Shown here piece after piece: positions 39,054-48,057 of a stretch of 64,000 bases of DNA. Below the pieces are notes generated by a model that did no database searches, was not told where the DNA came from, and saw only the letters and a list, made by a program, of their open reading frames with translations. The DNA is from Vibrio sinaloensis (GTDB taxonomy: Bacteria > Pseudomonadota > Gammaproteobacteria > Enterobacterales > Vibrionaceae). The DNA lies in NCBI RefSeq assembly GCF_000808535.1, contig NZ_JWLV01000001.1, positions 558,001-622,000 of the forward strand, read 5' to 3'. The stretch's first letter is position 1; each line of letters begins with the position of its first letter. Made by a program: the position numbers and the translations under genes.

Positions 39054-39070
39054 GTTTCTGCTGAATCGCG

Positions 39071-39646
39071 CTATTTATTCATGGTGTAACAGCATTCCAA
39101 GTCGTAGTCCTCACCGCTTTTAGCTGTGTAGGCTTTTGATTCTGTGCACGCTTTAGGTTTACCCTTCTCATCGCCTCGAACCAAACTGATCCAGTGACGC
39201 ATTGCTGAAATTTCAGAGCTTTCTTGAGGGAACATGGTGCATGTTTCCAGTTGGATATCATCAATTTCAATCAGCTCAACGCAGCCAGTCCCTTTATGGC
39301 GACCAAATGTCAGCTCAACGTGGCTACCGTTACCATCACGGAACAAAATCGACGTTGGCGTCTCCTTTTCACCGCTGTAAGCGACAAAGTGCTTGTTGCT
39401 TTTCAAACCACTGTGAGACCCATCTTTGAAATACGCTACAAGATGGCGGTAATCAACCATGTACGCCGTTACTTCTTGGTGAGAGCCGTTCTCTAATGGA
39501 AACATACGATCCAGTAGCTGTTTTGCTTTTGTTTGCTTCTCAGATGATTGCTTCGAGTTTGTTTTCTCTACCGCGAAGACTGCTTCAGCGATAAATGGCT
39601 TGTCTTGTTTTTGGATGTCTGTTTTATCGATTGTAAGCATGTTCAT
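39071..39646 (-). CDS. Unknown cytosolic protein, 191 residues
   Basis: No signal peptide or membrane helix. The N-terminal third is polar; residues 60-150 look beta-rich (VTAYMVDYRHLVAYFKDGS... LFRDGNGSHVELTFGRH), and the C terminus has several Cys (CTMF, ACTES, ECCYT). It faces away from the DUF3612 regulator gene and shares a 164-bp promoter region with it, so the two may be linked in regulation. No family recognised. Confidence 0.55.
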   Translation of the reverse strand: MNMLTIDKTDIQKQDKPFIAEAVFAVEKTNSKQSSEKQTKAKQLLDRMFPLENGSHQEVTAYMVDYRHLVAYFKDGSHSGLKSNKHFVAYSGEKETPTSILFRDGNGSHVELTFGRHKGTGCVELIEIDDIQLETCTMFPQESSEISAMRHWISLVRGDEKGKPKACTESKAYTAKSGEDYDLECCYTMNK

Positions 39647-39810
39647 AGCGTTTCCCTCGCGGATATTTCACAACTTTTATGTCCTAGAGCAAAGATTTCA
39701 AACTTGCGTTCAGTTGTTTTAAGTTTTGTGACTTTGCTTACTTTCTATACTAGCGATTTTTTGACTACAATTTCACAACAAAAATTTTACAATGTGAATT
39801 TTACAAAATT

Positions 39811-41331
39811 ATGCTGTCGAAAAGTCTTATACGTCAGTCCCATTTTTTAGGGACGAAGATCAGAAATCTTAGAAAACGCAACCACTTAACCATGGAAGAT
39901 CTCTCTGCGCGTTGCATTCGAGTAAATCCAGAATACGCACCGTCGGTTTCTTACCTGTCAATGATTGAGCGAGGGAAACGAGTCCCAAGTATCGATATGC
40001 TAGAAGTCATTGCGGAAGTGTTCCAAAAAGATCCCGCGTGGTTTTTAGATGATGAGCCAGAGCAAACGGACATCACTCCCGACAAGGGGAATCGTGGTGG
40101 GATCAGTGGCATGGCGCTTGAGCCAAGTTTCCTGTTCTCTAACGATATTCTTCAAATCGCAATCCCTGAGATGCTCTCGCAAACGGGAATTACCGGACGC
40201 CAGTTCGCGCATTTGCTTATTCGAGCGCATCAAGAAAACAACCAGAATCACTTTCCTGATCTGGAACGCGCAGCCGAAGAGATTGGACTGAAGCGCCTTA
40301 ACCTCTCTGCGGAAGACTTAATGGATATCGCGCGCAGTATGGGGCTTACCATCCGTTGGACATCTCGCCCGCCACAAGACATTGTCGATGAACTTGGCGT
40401 TAGTGCTAAGCAAGTCGTTACTTCCTTTTTCGAGCCACCCGGCTTTATCTACTTGAATGAAATACTCAAGCAGTACCCTACGCGCCTTAAATATGACCTT
40501 GCGGTCTATCTAGGTCACTGTGTGTTACACAACAAAGAAGGGCTAAAGAGCGTTCTCTCTGTCGGTCACGCCAATAGCTGGGAAGACAACACTCAGCAAG
40601 TGAACCCAACGTCTGAGTTGAACTCGCAAGACATACTCCAAGCCTGGCGAGACTTTGAGTCCAGCTTCTTTGCTGGCGCATTGCTCTGTCCTAAGGTGCC
40701 ATTTCGTCAGTTGCTTGATAGAAATGGCTACGAGATCGATGTTCATGCTAAGGCAGGCGTCTCCCCATCGGTTGCGATGAGACGCATGACCGTTGTCTCC
40801 CCATATCCGCACTGGCACTACTTTGATGCGTATGGGCAGAACAAGCTCAAAGCGGTCTATCGGGGAAATGGCATCCCGCTACCTTGGGGCAACATGCGAC
40901 AAGTTAACGACCCATGCCAACACTGGGCGGTGTTTAGACGTCTTTCTGAGCCTCGCAGTGGCAGTTCAGCGCAGATCTCCATTTTGAATGTGGGCGACGA
41001 ACCAAGAATATACTGCTGCGAGTCCATTAATATGACTGATCCTGCAGGCAACAATCGTGTTCTCTGCGCTGGCATTGATTTAAATCCGGCGATCGATGCC
41101 CAAGGTGGTGACTCGAGAAATATCGCGGAAGAGCTGAAATCCTTGTGTGTCAGCCAAGGTGGTTCTGCGCCGATTCCAAGACATATTCAAAAGGAGTTCA
41201 CGACCATCGCGAAGATTCTAAACATCAATTGGATAGAGCGTGGAATTGAAACGGATGCACGAGTGATTTGTTCCCGAGGTGCTGTTTGCCCAAGAAAACC
41301 AAGCTGCTACAGTGGATGCCAAGACGCCTAG
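39811..41331 (+). CDS. XRE-type regulator with DUF3612 domain
   Basis: A 506-residue regulator. Residues 12-75 are a helix-turn-helix of the XRE class (LGTKIRNLRKRNHLTMEDLSARC...YLSMIERGKRVPS). The rest is the large DUF3612 domain, related to the short-chain acyl-CoA-responsive regulators of the RamB/ScfR type; the C terminus has a Cys cluster (ICSRGAVCPRKPSCYSGC). In vibrios such genes often lie near glyoxylate-shunt genes; that is not the case in this window. Its role is probably control of fatty acid or acetate metabolism. The qrr terminator follows immediately and could also end this transcript. Confidence 0.8.
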   Translation: MLSKSLIRQSHFLGTKIRNLRKRNHLTMEDLSARCIRVNPEYAPSVSYLSMIERGKRVPSIDMLEVIAEVFQKDPAWFLDDEPEQTDITPDKGNRGGISGMALEPSFLFSNDILQIAIPEMLSQTGITGRQFAHLLIRAHQENNQNHFPDLERAAEEIGLKRLNLSAEDLMDIARSMGLTIRWTSRPPQDIVDELGVSAKQVVTSFFEPPGFIYLNEILKQYPTRLKYDLAVYLGHCVLHNKEGLKSVLSVGHANSWEDNTQQVNPTSELNSQDILQAWRDFESSFFAGALLCPKVPFRQLLDRNGYEIDVHAKAGVSPSVAMRRMTVVSPYPHWHYFDAYGQNKLKAVYRGNGIPLPWGNMRQVNDPCQHWAVFRRLSEPRSGSSAQISILNVGDEPRIYCCESINMTDPAGNNRVLCAGIDLNPAIDAQGGDSRNIAEELKSLCVSQGGSAPIPRHIQKEFTTIAKILNINWIERGIETDARVICSRGAVCPRKPSCYSGCQDA

Positions 41332-41340
41332 CCCAAAAAG

Positions 41341-41448
41341 AAAAAAAGCCAATCACAATAATCGTGATTGGCTGTATTTGATTGTGAACAAATTTCGGTT
41401 CACTAACAACGTCAGTTGGCTAGGTGACCCTCGGCTTAATAAGGGTCA
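41341..41448 (-). ncRNA. qrr: Qrr quorum-regulatory small RNA
   Basis: A ~108-nt minus-strand RNA. It starts TGACCCTTATTAAGCC and contains the highly conserved Qrr core GGGTCACCTAGCCAAC followed by TGACGTTGTTAGTGAA, which pairs with luxR/hapR-type and other mRNAs with Hfq. It ends with the hairpin AGCCAATCAC/GTGATTGGCT (41347-41373) and a run of T (41347-41341). Qrr RNAs are made at low cell density when phospho-LuxO activates sigma-54 promoters. Which of the Qrr paralogues this is cannot be told here. Confidence 0.95.
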
Positions 41449-41457
41449 TTACAACTA

Positions 41458-41474
41458 AAGCATGATACGTGCCA
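41458..41474 (-). promoter_or_regulatory. Sigma-54 promoter of qrr
   Basis: Minus strand TGGCAC-GTATC-ATGCTT fits TGGCAC-N5-TTGCW with one change. With the GC at -13/-12, transcription starts at 41448, exactly at the conserved Qrr 5' end. Confidence 0.92.
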
Positions 41475-41567
41475 ACTTTTTCTATCAATAAAAATCGTTG
41501 ATTTTGTTCACTTTATAAACTGTTTCTTAAAAACAAGGCTCATAAAGCAATCTCGAAATGATAAATT

Positions 41568-41605
41568 TCGCATAATGCAAAAATCACAACCTTTGCAAAA
41601 TGCAA
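41568..41605. promoter_or_regulatory. Two LuxO-type activator sites
   Basis: TTGCAAAATGCAA (41593-41605) is a perfect LuxO-type palindrome; TCGCATAATGCAA (41568-41580) differs by one base. They lie about 120-155 bp upstream of the qrr start, normal for sigma-54 activators. Confidence 0.88.
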
Positions 41606-41626
41606 AATCCTGGTTGGATACTTGCG

Positions 41627-42061
41627 TTACTTCTTCCTAAATACCCAAATAGGACCAATCAATAGGTAAACCAGATCGTCAAGAAATGAAGGTCTTTTCC
41701 CTTCTATTTTGTGGCCAATAAACTGCAGTAACCACAGACTTGCAAAGCCGGTCAAAGAGATAAGGAAGACGGGAAGCTGCATCAAGTCGAGCGACCAAAT
41801 CAATGAGATGCAGGCTAACGTGAATCCGAGCATCATAAGAAAGACACTCAACGAGAGCCGAAAATAGAATACCCAGATCGGCATCGCTGCGACCCAGACC
41901 CAGTTAACGGTTGTGCCAAGCAAGTTAATCGACGGAATAGACCAAACCAAACCGACGACCGAAAGAAAAATACCGGGTACCGCGACTTGATGAATTTTCT
42001 GATTGATTGGATGCTGATGGCTCTCGCCGTAATCCGCTAACCACTGAGCTAAACTGCGCAT
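41627..42061 (-). CDS. DUF962/Mpo1-like membrane protein
   Basis: A 144-residue membrane protein. HPINQKIHQVAVPG near residue 17 and LLQFIGHKIEGKRPSFLDD near 112 hold the conserved His residues of the Mpo1-like (YGL010w) family; four hydrophobic helices lie between and after them. Yeast Mpo1 is an Fe2+-dependent dioxygenase in fatty acid alpha-oxidation; the bacterial role is not established. Confidence 0.85.
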   Translation of the reverse strand: MRSLAQWLADYGESHQHPINQKIHQVAVPGIFLSVVGLVWSIPSINLLGTTVNWVWVAAMPIWVFYFRLSLSVFLMMLGFTLACISLIWSLDLMQLPVFLISLTGFASLWLLQFIGHKIEGKRPSFLDDLVYLLIGPIWVFRKK

Positions 42062-42120
42062 ACTGACCTCACAACCGACTCTTTATATTGTCTATAGCAT
42101 GGTTTGAGAGTATTTGCCCA

Positions 42121-43506
42121 CTAGCTCAATGGGTTAACATCATTTCTTTGTGACTGACGCCGCTTCTCTAAATACATTCTCTCGTCCGCCAGCTTAAGCA
42201 TATCTTCTATGGTCGTAAAATCCGGGTGGTACAACGCATAACCAACACTGACGTGAATATTGATGAGTTGCTGATCGTAAATCACTGGACTGTGACAAAT
42301 TGCTCGCTGAAGCTCGAGGTTAATGTGGTCAATGTCTTCAGACTTGGTCACTCGTGGCAGCAGCACTAAAAACTCGTCTCCGCCAATGCGGGCAACAACA
42401 TCCGAGGATCGCAGTACTCCCTTGATTCTTTCTGCCGTTGCAATGAGAACTTTATCGCCAGCAACATGACCGTAACTGTCATTGATCGCTTTAAACTTAT
42501 CGAGGTCGATATTTAAGATCGCGAAACCATCTTCAGCTCCCCGTTTCTTGGCGGCGTCAAACTGATTTTCTATGGTATACATAAAATAACGTCGGTTTGG
42601 CAGAGCAGTGAGTTCATCTTGGAACGAGCGTTGATTTGCCACAGAGTACAATCGGTAGACCAGCACAAATGCGAAACCCAATAGCGCCAACAAAGGATAG
42701 CCGATCAACCTTACCGCATGAACACGGTACCACTCACTATGGTTGAGCAGATCGTCCTTCGTACTTGCAGCAATATGCCAGTTACCATATGGAAAATAGA
42801 CGTTTTCTTTGGCAAATGCGTTGTCAAATACGTTGGCATCACCGTAAAAGTGCTCTCCCTCCGCACCAGTGCTGTCTAGCCCACGCATCGCAATATTGTA
42901 TTTGTGCTCAAACTTTTCGATGCCCACATCGTGAAACAGAGAGTTTAAATCGAGCACGACACTGCACACGCCCCAATAGCGACTGTTATAAGGCGGATCT
43001 TCATAAATGGGCACACGGGCAATCAAACCTTTGCCGCCTTGAACTAAATTGACGGGACCAGCTATGAAAATGTCTTGGATTTCATTGGCTTTGTGAACAG
43101 TGCGCCACTGGCTTGGAACGGTCTTATAGTCTAAGCCCAAAGCAGCCTCATTGCCTTGAAGTGGGTAAATGTATTTGATGACATCATTAGGAGCTAGGCC
43201 AATGACTTTGACGTGGCTACTTTTGCGCATAATGCTGGAAGCAATAAGCCCCCAACCGTTAAATTCAAACTCAGGGTTAGCAGCAAGCAATACCGATATA
43301 CTGTTTACAGCAAAAATATCAGACACTATTGCCGCTTCCAGTTCGGAACGAATAATCGAGAGTTCTTCTTTTGCTCGGCCGAGTAGACTGTCTCGCAAAA
43401 AGTTTTTCTGACTGCGATCCATGACTTCGACCAATCCAATTGCGAAGCTACTGATCAAGATAATAAATATGTAGACAGACCAACGCCTGTTTATGCGATC
43501 CTGCAT
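42121..43506 (-). CDS. CHASE-domain diguanylate cyclase
   Basis: A 461-residue membrane enzyme making c-di-GMP. An N-terminal helix (residues 9-27), a periplasmic CHASE-like sensor (about 50-255) and a second helix (about 265-285) precede a GGDEF domain (about 295-455). The GGDEF signature is intact (ARIGGDEFLVLLPR), and the RSSD inhibitory site lies 5 residues before it, so product inhibition is expected. LNIDLDKFKAINDSYGH is also typical. It is the most convincing active cyclase in the window. Confidence 0.9.
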   Translation of the reverse strand: MQDRINRRWSVYIFIILISSFAIGLVEVMDRSQKNFLRDSLLGRAKEELSIIRSELEAAIVSDIFAVNSISVLLAANPEFEFNGWGLIASSIMRKSSHVKVIGLAPNDVIKYIYPLQGNEAALGLDYKTVPSQWRTVHKANEIQDIFIAGPVNLVQGGKGLIARVPIYEDPPYNSRYWGVCSVVLDLNSLFHDVGIEKFEHKYNIAMRGLDSTGAEGEHFYGDANVFDNAFAKENVYFPYGNWHIAASTKDDLLNHSEWYRVHAVRLIGYPLLALLGFAFVLVYRLYSVANQRSFQDELTALPNRRYFMYTIENQFDAAKKRGAEDGFAILNIDLDKFKAINDSYGHVAGDKVLIATAERIKGVLRSSDVVARIGGDEFLVLLPRVTKSEDIDHINLELQRAICHSPVIYDQQLINIHVSVGYALYHPDFTTIEDMLKLADERMYLEKRRQSQRNDVNPLS

Positions 43507-43802
43507 TTCTTCCCCAAAACTAAAAAGCGCTAAAAGCCTTTTTCGACAGCCTAATTGATGTTTCCAGCACTTCTATGGTGCTGTATTTTTTTGGTATTTC
43601 TATCAATTATACAAAAAGGCGCATTGATTTGGATATTATTTCATCTAATATTCAGTCAATATTTTGCAGCTATCTGACAAGCGCTTTACATCCAGCAAAG
43701 CAATAATTGATATTTTATCGCCAATTCAAACTCAATCACTTCCCCACCAAGGAATGGTTCGCCTACCCAACGAGATAGGCTTCGATAGGTAATGGTATTT
43801 TT
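43507..43802. other. Divergent region with orphan terminator
   Basis: 296 bp between the cyclase gene and the DUF3541 gene. CAGCAC (43565-43570) and GTGCTG (43578-43583) plus TATTTTTTT form a plus-strand terminator 210 bp before the next gene. It may end a short RNA or a leader transcript. Confidence 0.5.
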
Positions 43803-44864
43803 ATGCGCCAACGAATACTCGCCCTTTGTTTAGGGCTCGCTCTACTGCCTACAGTTTACGCTACAGATTTAAATGAAGAGTCAGCGGACATCATCAAGCA
43901 GACATACGAAAGCCAGCTGTACACTTTACCAGCCTTCAAAGAAGGACATTACGGTTTGCGTATGTACCGACAAACGCTCGACAACAAATACGCTGCCGCA
44001 GTCTGGAGTGACATGGCGCGTGTTGCGAGTCGGCTCAATCGTTTTGCGGCAGAAGTGAACACACCGGAGCAAATCTTGCTCTACTCAGAGAAGCGTATTG
44101 CTGGCTATCAAGACGAGACAGACGAACGCAGCGTGCGTCGCTACACCGTGACAAAACACATGCCTGAATACCTCTACTTAGGTGTGGATTTACTAGGCTC
44201 GATGGCGCGAGCCAATGAATATGGATTAAAGCACAAAGAGGACGCGAAACTGCGCCAAGTGATTCGCCGCTACGACTTCAACAAATACGCCACAGATCCA
44301 GAAATGATCCGAGCGTGGGCAGCTCAGCTCGCAAACCAAGTCTTTTGGCTAAAGCAACTGGGCGAGCAAGATGTCACCCAAGCTTTTATTGAGTCCTTTA
44401 AAGCCACTTATCCAGACAACGAAGACAAAAAATTGTCCAAACAGCAGTATGGCAACAAGCTTTACGGTTTGACGCATATAATCTTCGCCGATTCGCAGTA
44501 TTACCAACGTCTTGTGAGCGAAAAACAGTACCAATGGATTTATGACTATTTTCGCGCCAATATCGACACCATCCTTCTTAGAGCGAAAGAGGATATCATC
44601 GCCGAAGTGGGCATCAGCTTTTTGTTGGCAGGTCTAGAAGACGACCCTGTTGTGGCAAAGACCCGCGATGCAATACGCAAGTCGATTGATAAAGACAAGG
44701 GGATGATTCCGTCTGTTTCAGGGGATTTTGATTTGGCTTACGGTGAACACCGGAACGTTTTGGCAATCATGCTGCTAGATTGGCAAAGCGTGAACAAAGC
44801 CCCGACAATAGAACAGCATCCACGGGTTTTTTCTCGTCTTCCATACGGTTTAGAGAAGAAGTAG
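43803..44864 (+). CDS. DUF3541 exported protein
   Basis: A 353-residue helical protein with a Sec signal peptide (MRQRILALCLGLALLPTVYA). It resembles the DUF3541 family known from Vibrio; no enzymatic motifs are obvious. It lies alone between the two cyclase genes. Function unknown. Confidence 0.75.
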   Translation: MRQRILALCLGLALLPTVYATDLNEESADIIKQTYESQLYTLPAFKEGHYGLRMYRQTLDNKYAAAVWSDMARVASRLNRFAAEVNTPEQILLYSEKRIAGYQDETDERSVRRYTVTKHMPEYLYLGVDLLGSMARANEYGLKHKEDAKLRQVIRRYDFNKYATDPEMIRAWAAQLANQVFWLKQLGEQDVTQAFIESFKATYPDNEDKKLSKQQYGNKLYGLTHIIFADSQYYQRLVSEKQYQWIYDYFRANIDTILLRAKEDIIAEVGISFLLAGLEDDPVVAKTRDAIRKSIDKDKGMIPSVSGDFDLAYGEHRNVLAIMLLDWQSVNKAPTIEQHPRVFSRLPYGLEKK

Positions 44865-45192
44865 CGCTCTCTGAACTGTTGAGGTAATGCACAAAACGAA
44901 GAGTACCGTTAGACCATTTTATTATATAGATCTGGATATTAACGTACTTTTCGTTTTTAATTCAGTCACTTGCCACCGTCAACAAACTAGCGCTTGCTTG
45001 AAATCTTTCTTTTATACAATACGTTATCTAAGCGCCAAATTTCTGCCTAACTCCAAGTTAGCACCCAAATAATCAACTAAATTCATATAAATCAAACTAG
45101 ATGCCTAACTAGCAAGAGACAATCACTGAAGCAAAATCACATTTTACTTCTAGAATTTATGCAAGGAATACTAAAAATAGGACTTGCAGTGC
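44865..45192. other. Gene-free stretch
   Basis: 328 bp of AT-rich leader before the membrane GGDEF gene. A small hairpin CTAACT/AGTTAG lies near 45048-45061. No further feature is supported. Confidence 0.4.
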
Positions 45193-46335
45193 ATGGGTAA
45201 TTTTGTCGGTCGGCATTTAGAAGAAATGGCGGACTTGCGCTCTTCGAGGAAGCACAAGGTCGTACAAATATGTTCGATCGTCTCCATCGCGATACTGCTA
45301 GTCTACAGTACGGTCCATTTTCTTAACGGGTCATTACTGTTTGCCGTCTTTAACTTGGGGTGCACGGTCATCTTGCTCCTTAACCTGTGGTTTGGACGAC
45401 ATCAACAAGCGCGCTTTAACGACCTGATACTCAGTGGAGTCTTGCTTCTTCAAGCATTCATATTGCTGCTCTACGGTGAGCACGGACCAGGAACGCTTGT
45501 TTGGTTGTACCCGATTCTCGCTGCTGTGATATTTGCCAATGAATTCAAAGTCGGATCGATCTTGAGTACCTCTTTCTGCTTGTTGGTCGCCGTTATTACA
45601 CTTTCCGGCGGAGCCATCACATTAGAATCACTGTCAGCCGACCGATTTGTGATCAGCTTGTTTGCCCTCTGTCTACTTTGCAATACCTCCTCCTATTTTT
45701 ACGATAAAGCGGTCGCCTATATTCAATCTTTGTATCGCGAAGGTATTGAAGATCTCGCCTACTTTGACCAACTGACTGGACTTGCCAATCGTTGGAGCTT
45801 TGAAAACTGGGCGATCGAGAAGTTGGAAGAAGAGCGGCACAGCAATACGCTCACCGCGATGATATTTTTAGATATTGATGATTTCAAAGCGATTAATGAC
45901 TGCTACGGTCACGATGTCGGCGATCGCGTATTGCAGCACTTTTCGCGCAGGCTGAAGAATAATATCCGAAACAAAGACCGGAAAACCGACAAGCACGATT
46001 ATTCCATCGCTCGATTTGCTGGCGATGAATTTGTTCTACTGCTCTATGGGGTCAAAAGTCGCTCGGATCTTGAAGGCATACTCAATCGCATCCTGCACTT
46101 ATTTGAGGACTGCTATCAGGGGAAAGAGGAAATCGGCAAAGTAAACGTGAGCCTTGGTGTAGCACTGTTTCCTGAAGATGCTGACACTTTACCAGAACTC
46201 ACACGTTGTTCAGACAAAGCGATGTATTCAGCTAAACACAGTGGTAAAAATCAGTTTCACTACTATCGAAAAGATCGGGGGGAAAAACCAAAAAAGCAAG
46301 ATAATGTAACACCTATTACTCAAAGAAGAGTTTAG
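45193..46335 (+). CDS. Membrane GGDEF protein
   Basis: A 380-residue protein. Six or seven hydrophobic helices (about residues 25-180) form an integral membrane sensor, then a short linker and a GGDEF domain (about 195-360) with DQLTGLANRWSFE, FLDIDDFKAINDCYGHDVGD and AGDEF at the signature. AGDEF variants can be active, but activity is not certain; no RxxD site precedes it. AGGAC lies before the ATG at 45193. Its last bases overlap the stop of the convergent 92-residue gene. Confidence 0.85.
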   Translation: MGNFVGRHLEEMADLRSSRKHKVVQICSIVSIAILLVYSTVHFLNGSLLFAVFNLGCTVILLLNLWFGRHQQARFNDLILSGVLLLQAFILLLYGEHGPGTLVWLYPILAAVIFANEFKVGSILSTSFCLLVAVITLSGGAITLESLSADRFVISLFALCLLCNTSSYFYDKAVAYIQSLYREGIEDLAYFDQLTGLANRWSFENWAIEKLEEERHSNTLTAMIFLDIDDFKAINDCYGHDVGDRVLQHFSRRLKNNIRNKDRKTDKHDYSIARFAGDEFVLLLYGVKSRSDLEGILNRILHLFEDCYQGKEEIGKVNVSLGVALFPEDADTLPELTRCSDKAMYSAKHSGKNQFHYYRKDRGEKPKKQDNVTPITQRRV

Positions 46336-46610
46336 CCCGTCATATACATTAACCATAAGCTTACCGCCATAACCACAATCATCCACACCGCATATCTCAC
46401 CGTATTCGGCTTATCCTTCTTCGGCGTAATAATCGGTTTGAACGCAACATCCTTCGCGTCAGCTAACACCGATTGTCTGGCTGATAATTTGTCTCGTCTC
46501 TTTTGAGCGGAAGACGCGACTTTTCCGAAACGGTGCAATTGGTCCTGAGTCAGGTCTTGGCTCGGATCATATCGTGGGTGAGAATCTTTATGCTTAGGAA
46601 CAACAGCCAT
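46332..46610 (-). CDS. Small protein with C-terminal membrane helix, 92 residues
   Basis: Start MAVVPKHKDSHPRYDPSQD at 46610 with a strong GGAGG site. The first 65 residues are basic and polar; the last 20 (YAVWMIVVMAVSLWLMYMTG) form a membrane helix, so it is probably tail-anchored with the basic part in the cytoplasm. No family recognised. Confidence 0.65.
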   Translation of the reverse strand: MAVVPKHKDSHPRYDPSQDLTQDQLHRFGKVASSAQKRRDKLSARQSVLADAKDVAFKPIITPKKDKPNTVRYAVWMIVVMAVSLWLMYMTG

Positions 46611-46760
46611 GTTCACCTCCTAGTTACAATTTCTCATAATAGAAGTATAGCCTAGGTTTATCTTGATAACTTTGATAATAACTGAAGGACAGTTCGGCAA
46701 AATCGAATCGGCGCTTGGAGTAAACGAGCGCACTTTGACCCTAACTGAGTATGACAAAAC

Positions 46761-46786
46761 AAAACGCCGCTGATTAGCGGCGTTTT
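46761..46786. terminator. Terminator of ppnP
   Basis: AAAACGCCGCT/AGCGGCGTTTT, perfect 11-bp arms, 20 bp past the ppnP stop. Confidence 0.88.
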
Positions 46787-46805
46787 GATTTATAGAGCGA
46801 TTTGC

Positions 46806-47087
46806 TTAGAGGTATTCACACAGGTAAGCAGTCGTTACCAGTATTTTGACGTCAAATGAAGAGTCTCCAGACACATCGAAAGACTCACCTGCCTTGTAAG
46901 TGTTCCAATGGCTTTCACCATCTCGCTTAACCGCCATTTCACCTTTTACAACCGTCATTTTTTCTGGCGCCGCGGTACCAAAGGTATATTCACCAGCAAG
47001 CATGACTCCAACACTCGAGTTCTCTTCGCCCTGCGTAAAGCCCAACGACTTTACACCATCATCGAAATAGCTGTTTACTGTAATCAT
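46806..47087 (-). CDS. ppnP: Pyrimidine/purine nucleoside phosphorylase
   Basis: A 93-residue cupin-type enzyme. VNSYFDDGVKSLGF, GVMLAGEYTFGTAAPEKMTVVKGEM and the C-terminal YLCEYL are typical of PpnP (YaiE), which phosphorolyses various nucleosides. Start at 47087, preceded by GAGGG. Confidence 0.93.
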   Translation of the reverse strand: MITVNSYFDDGVKSLGFTQGEENSSVGVMLAGEYTFGTAAPEKMTVVKGEMAVKRDGESHWNTYKAGESFDVSGDSSFDVKILVTTAYLCEYL

Positions 47088-47114
47088 ATGTCCCTCATGA
47101 ACCTGTTTAATCAA

Positions 47115-47458
47115 ATTATTGTTGTCACGTTTTAATCGATATTGTCGGTCACAGCAATCTAAAATGCTGAAATCTAACCAATATCGACAGCGTATGTGTC
47201 TAAATCAAAGCGTGCCTACATAGATTTCATGCTGTTGAAGAAGATCTCATTGCCGTTGACTGCTAGTCTTACAATAACCAGTGACAGTTTACTCTGTTTT
47301 CTCATTGAGTTAGCGACGTTCAGCACTCAATGGATTTGGGGTAAATATCAAATTTCTTGGTCAGGTAATTGATTTAAATATTCATTTCTTTCAAGCTGAC
47401 TTTGGTTGACGAGTTCCACTAGGAATGGCAGTTCACATCCATTGCTTCAAAGGTAGTT
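47115..47458. other. Divergent intergenic region
   Basis: 344 bp. CGATATTG (47137-47144) and CAATATCG (47179-47186) form an inverted repeat 50 bp before ppnP and may be an operator. Nothing else is clear. Confidence 0.4.
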
Positions 47459-47899
47459 ATGATCCAAGCCAAAATTATCAAGTTGTTGTTTGTTGCCATA
47501 TTCTTATCCTTGGCGGCTGGCTTTTCATCGCTACTCTATTTTAGCTACAACGACTATATTGACCCCAAACACGTGTATGGCACTTGGATAGAGGTCGGAG
47601 CGCCATCGTACAGCACCGAGACGCTTACCCTGAACGAACAGGGCGTATTCCGTAATAATCGCCTTATTGCCACCAGCTTTGAGTTCGATGGAGAGCAAGT
47701 CTTTATCGAAACAGGCAGTGGTACCACCATCTATCAGATTGCAGGAACGTTTAATTCTCCGCAATTGCGTCGTCTTCAGCCAAGCATACCGAGCCAACGC
47801 TTCGTCAAAGCAGGTTATGAAGACACTGTTGATATGGAGGGTGGGGGTGGCGCAAGCAAAAGACGCGCTGCACTGTCAGAGCATTTTGGTAACAAATAG
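47459..47899 (+). CDS. DUF2850 membrane-anchored protein
   Basis: A 146-residue protein with one N-terminal membrane helix (LLFVAIFLSLAAGFSSLLYFS), then a beta-rich domain with VYGTWIEVGAPSYSTETLTLNE, matching the DUF2850 family of vibrios. The last 25 residues are Gly-rich and charged. Function unknown; the domain probably faces the periplasm. Confidence 0.75.
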   Translation: MIQAKIIKLLFVAIFLSLAAGFSSLLYFSYNDYIDPKHVYGTWIEVGAPSYSTETLTLNEQGVFRNNRLIATSFEFDGEQVFIETGSGTTIYQIAGTFNSPQLRRLQPSIPSQRFVKAGYEDTVDMEGGGGASKRRAALSEHFGNK

Positions 47900-48057
47900 G
47901 ATCGCTCTCTATTTAGGCTTATTGTTCAAACCAACCGTTTTCTCACCTTGACGTTTCAATACAGAAACAACCACCTGCCACTCCATCACCCGACCTAGTA
48001 TCACTACAGAGGATTGCTTATAATCGCTCCTCCTCCACCATAATAAGAATCGTTTAT

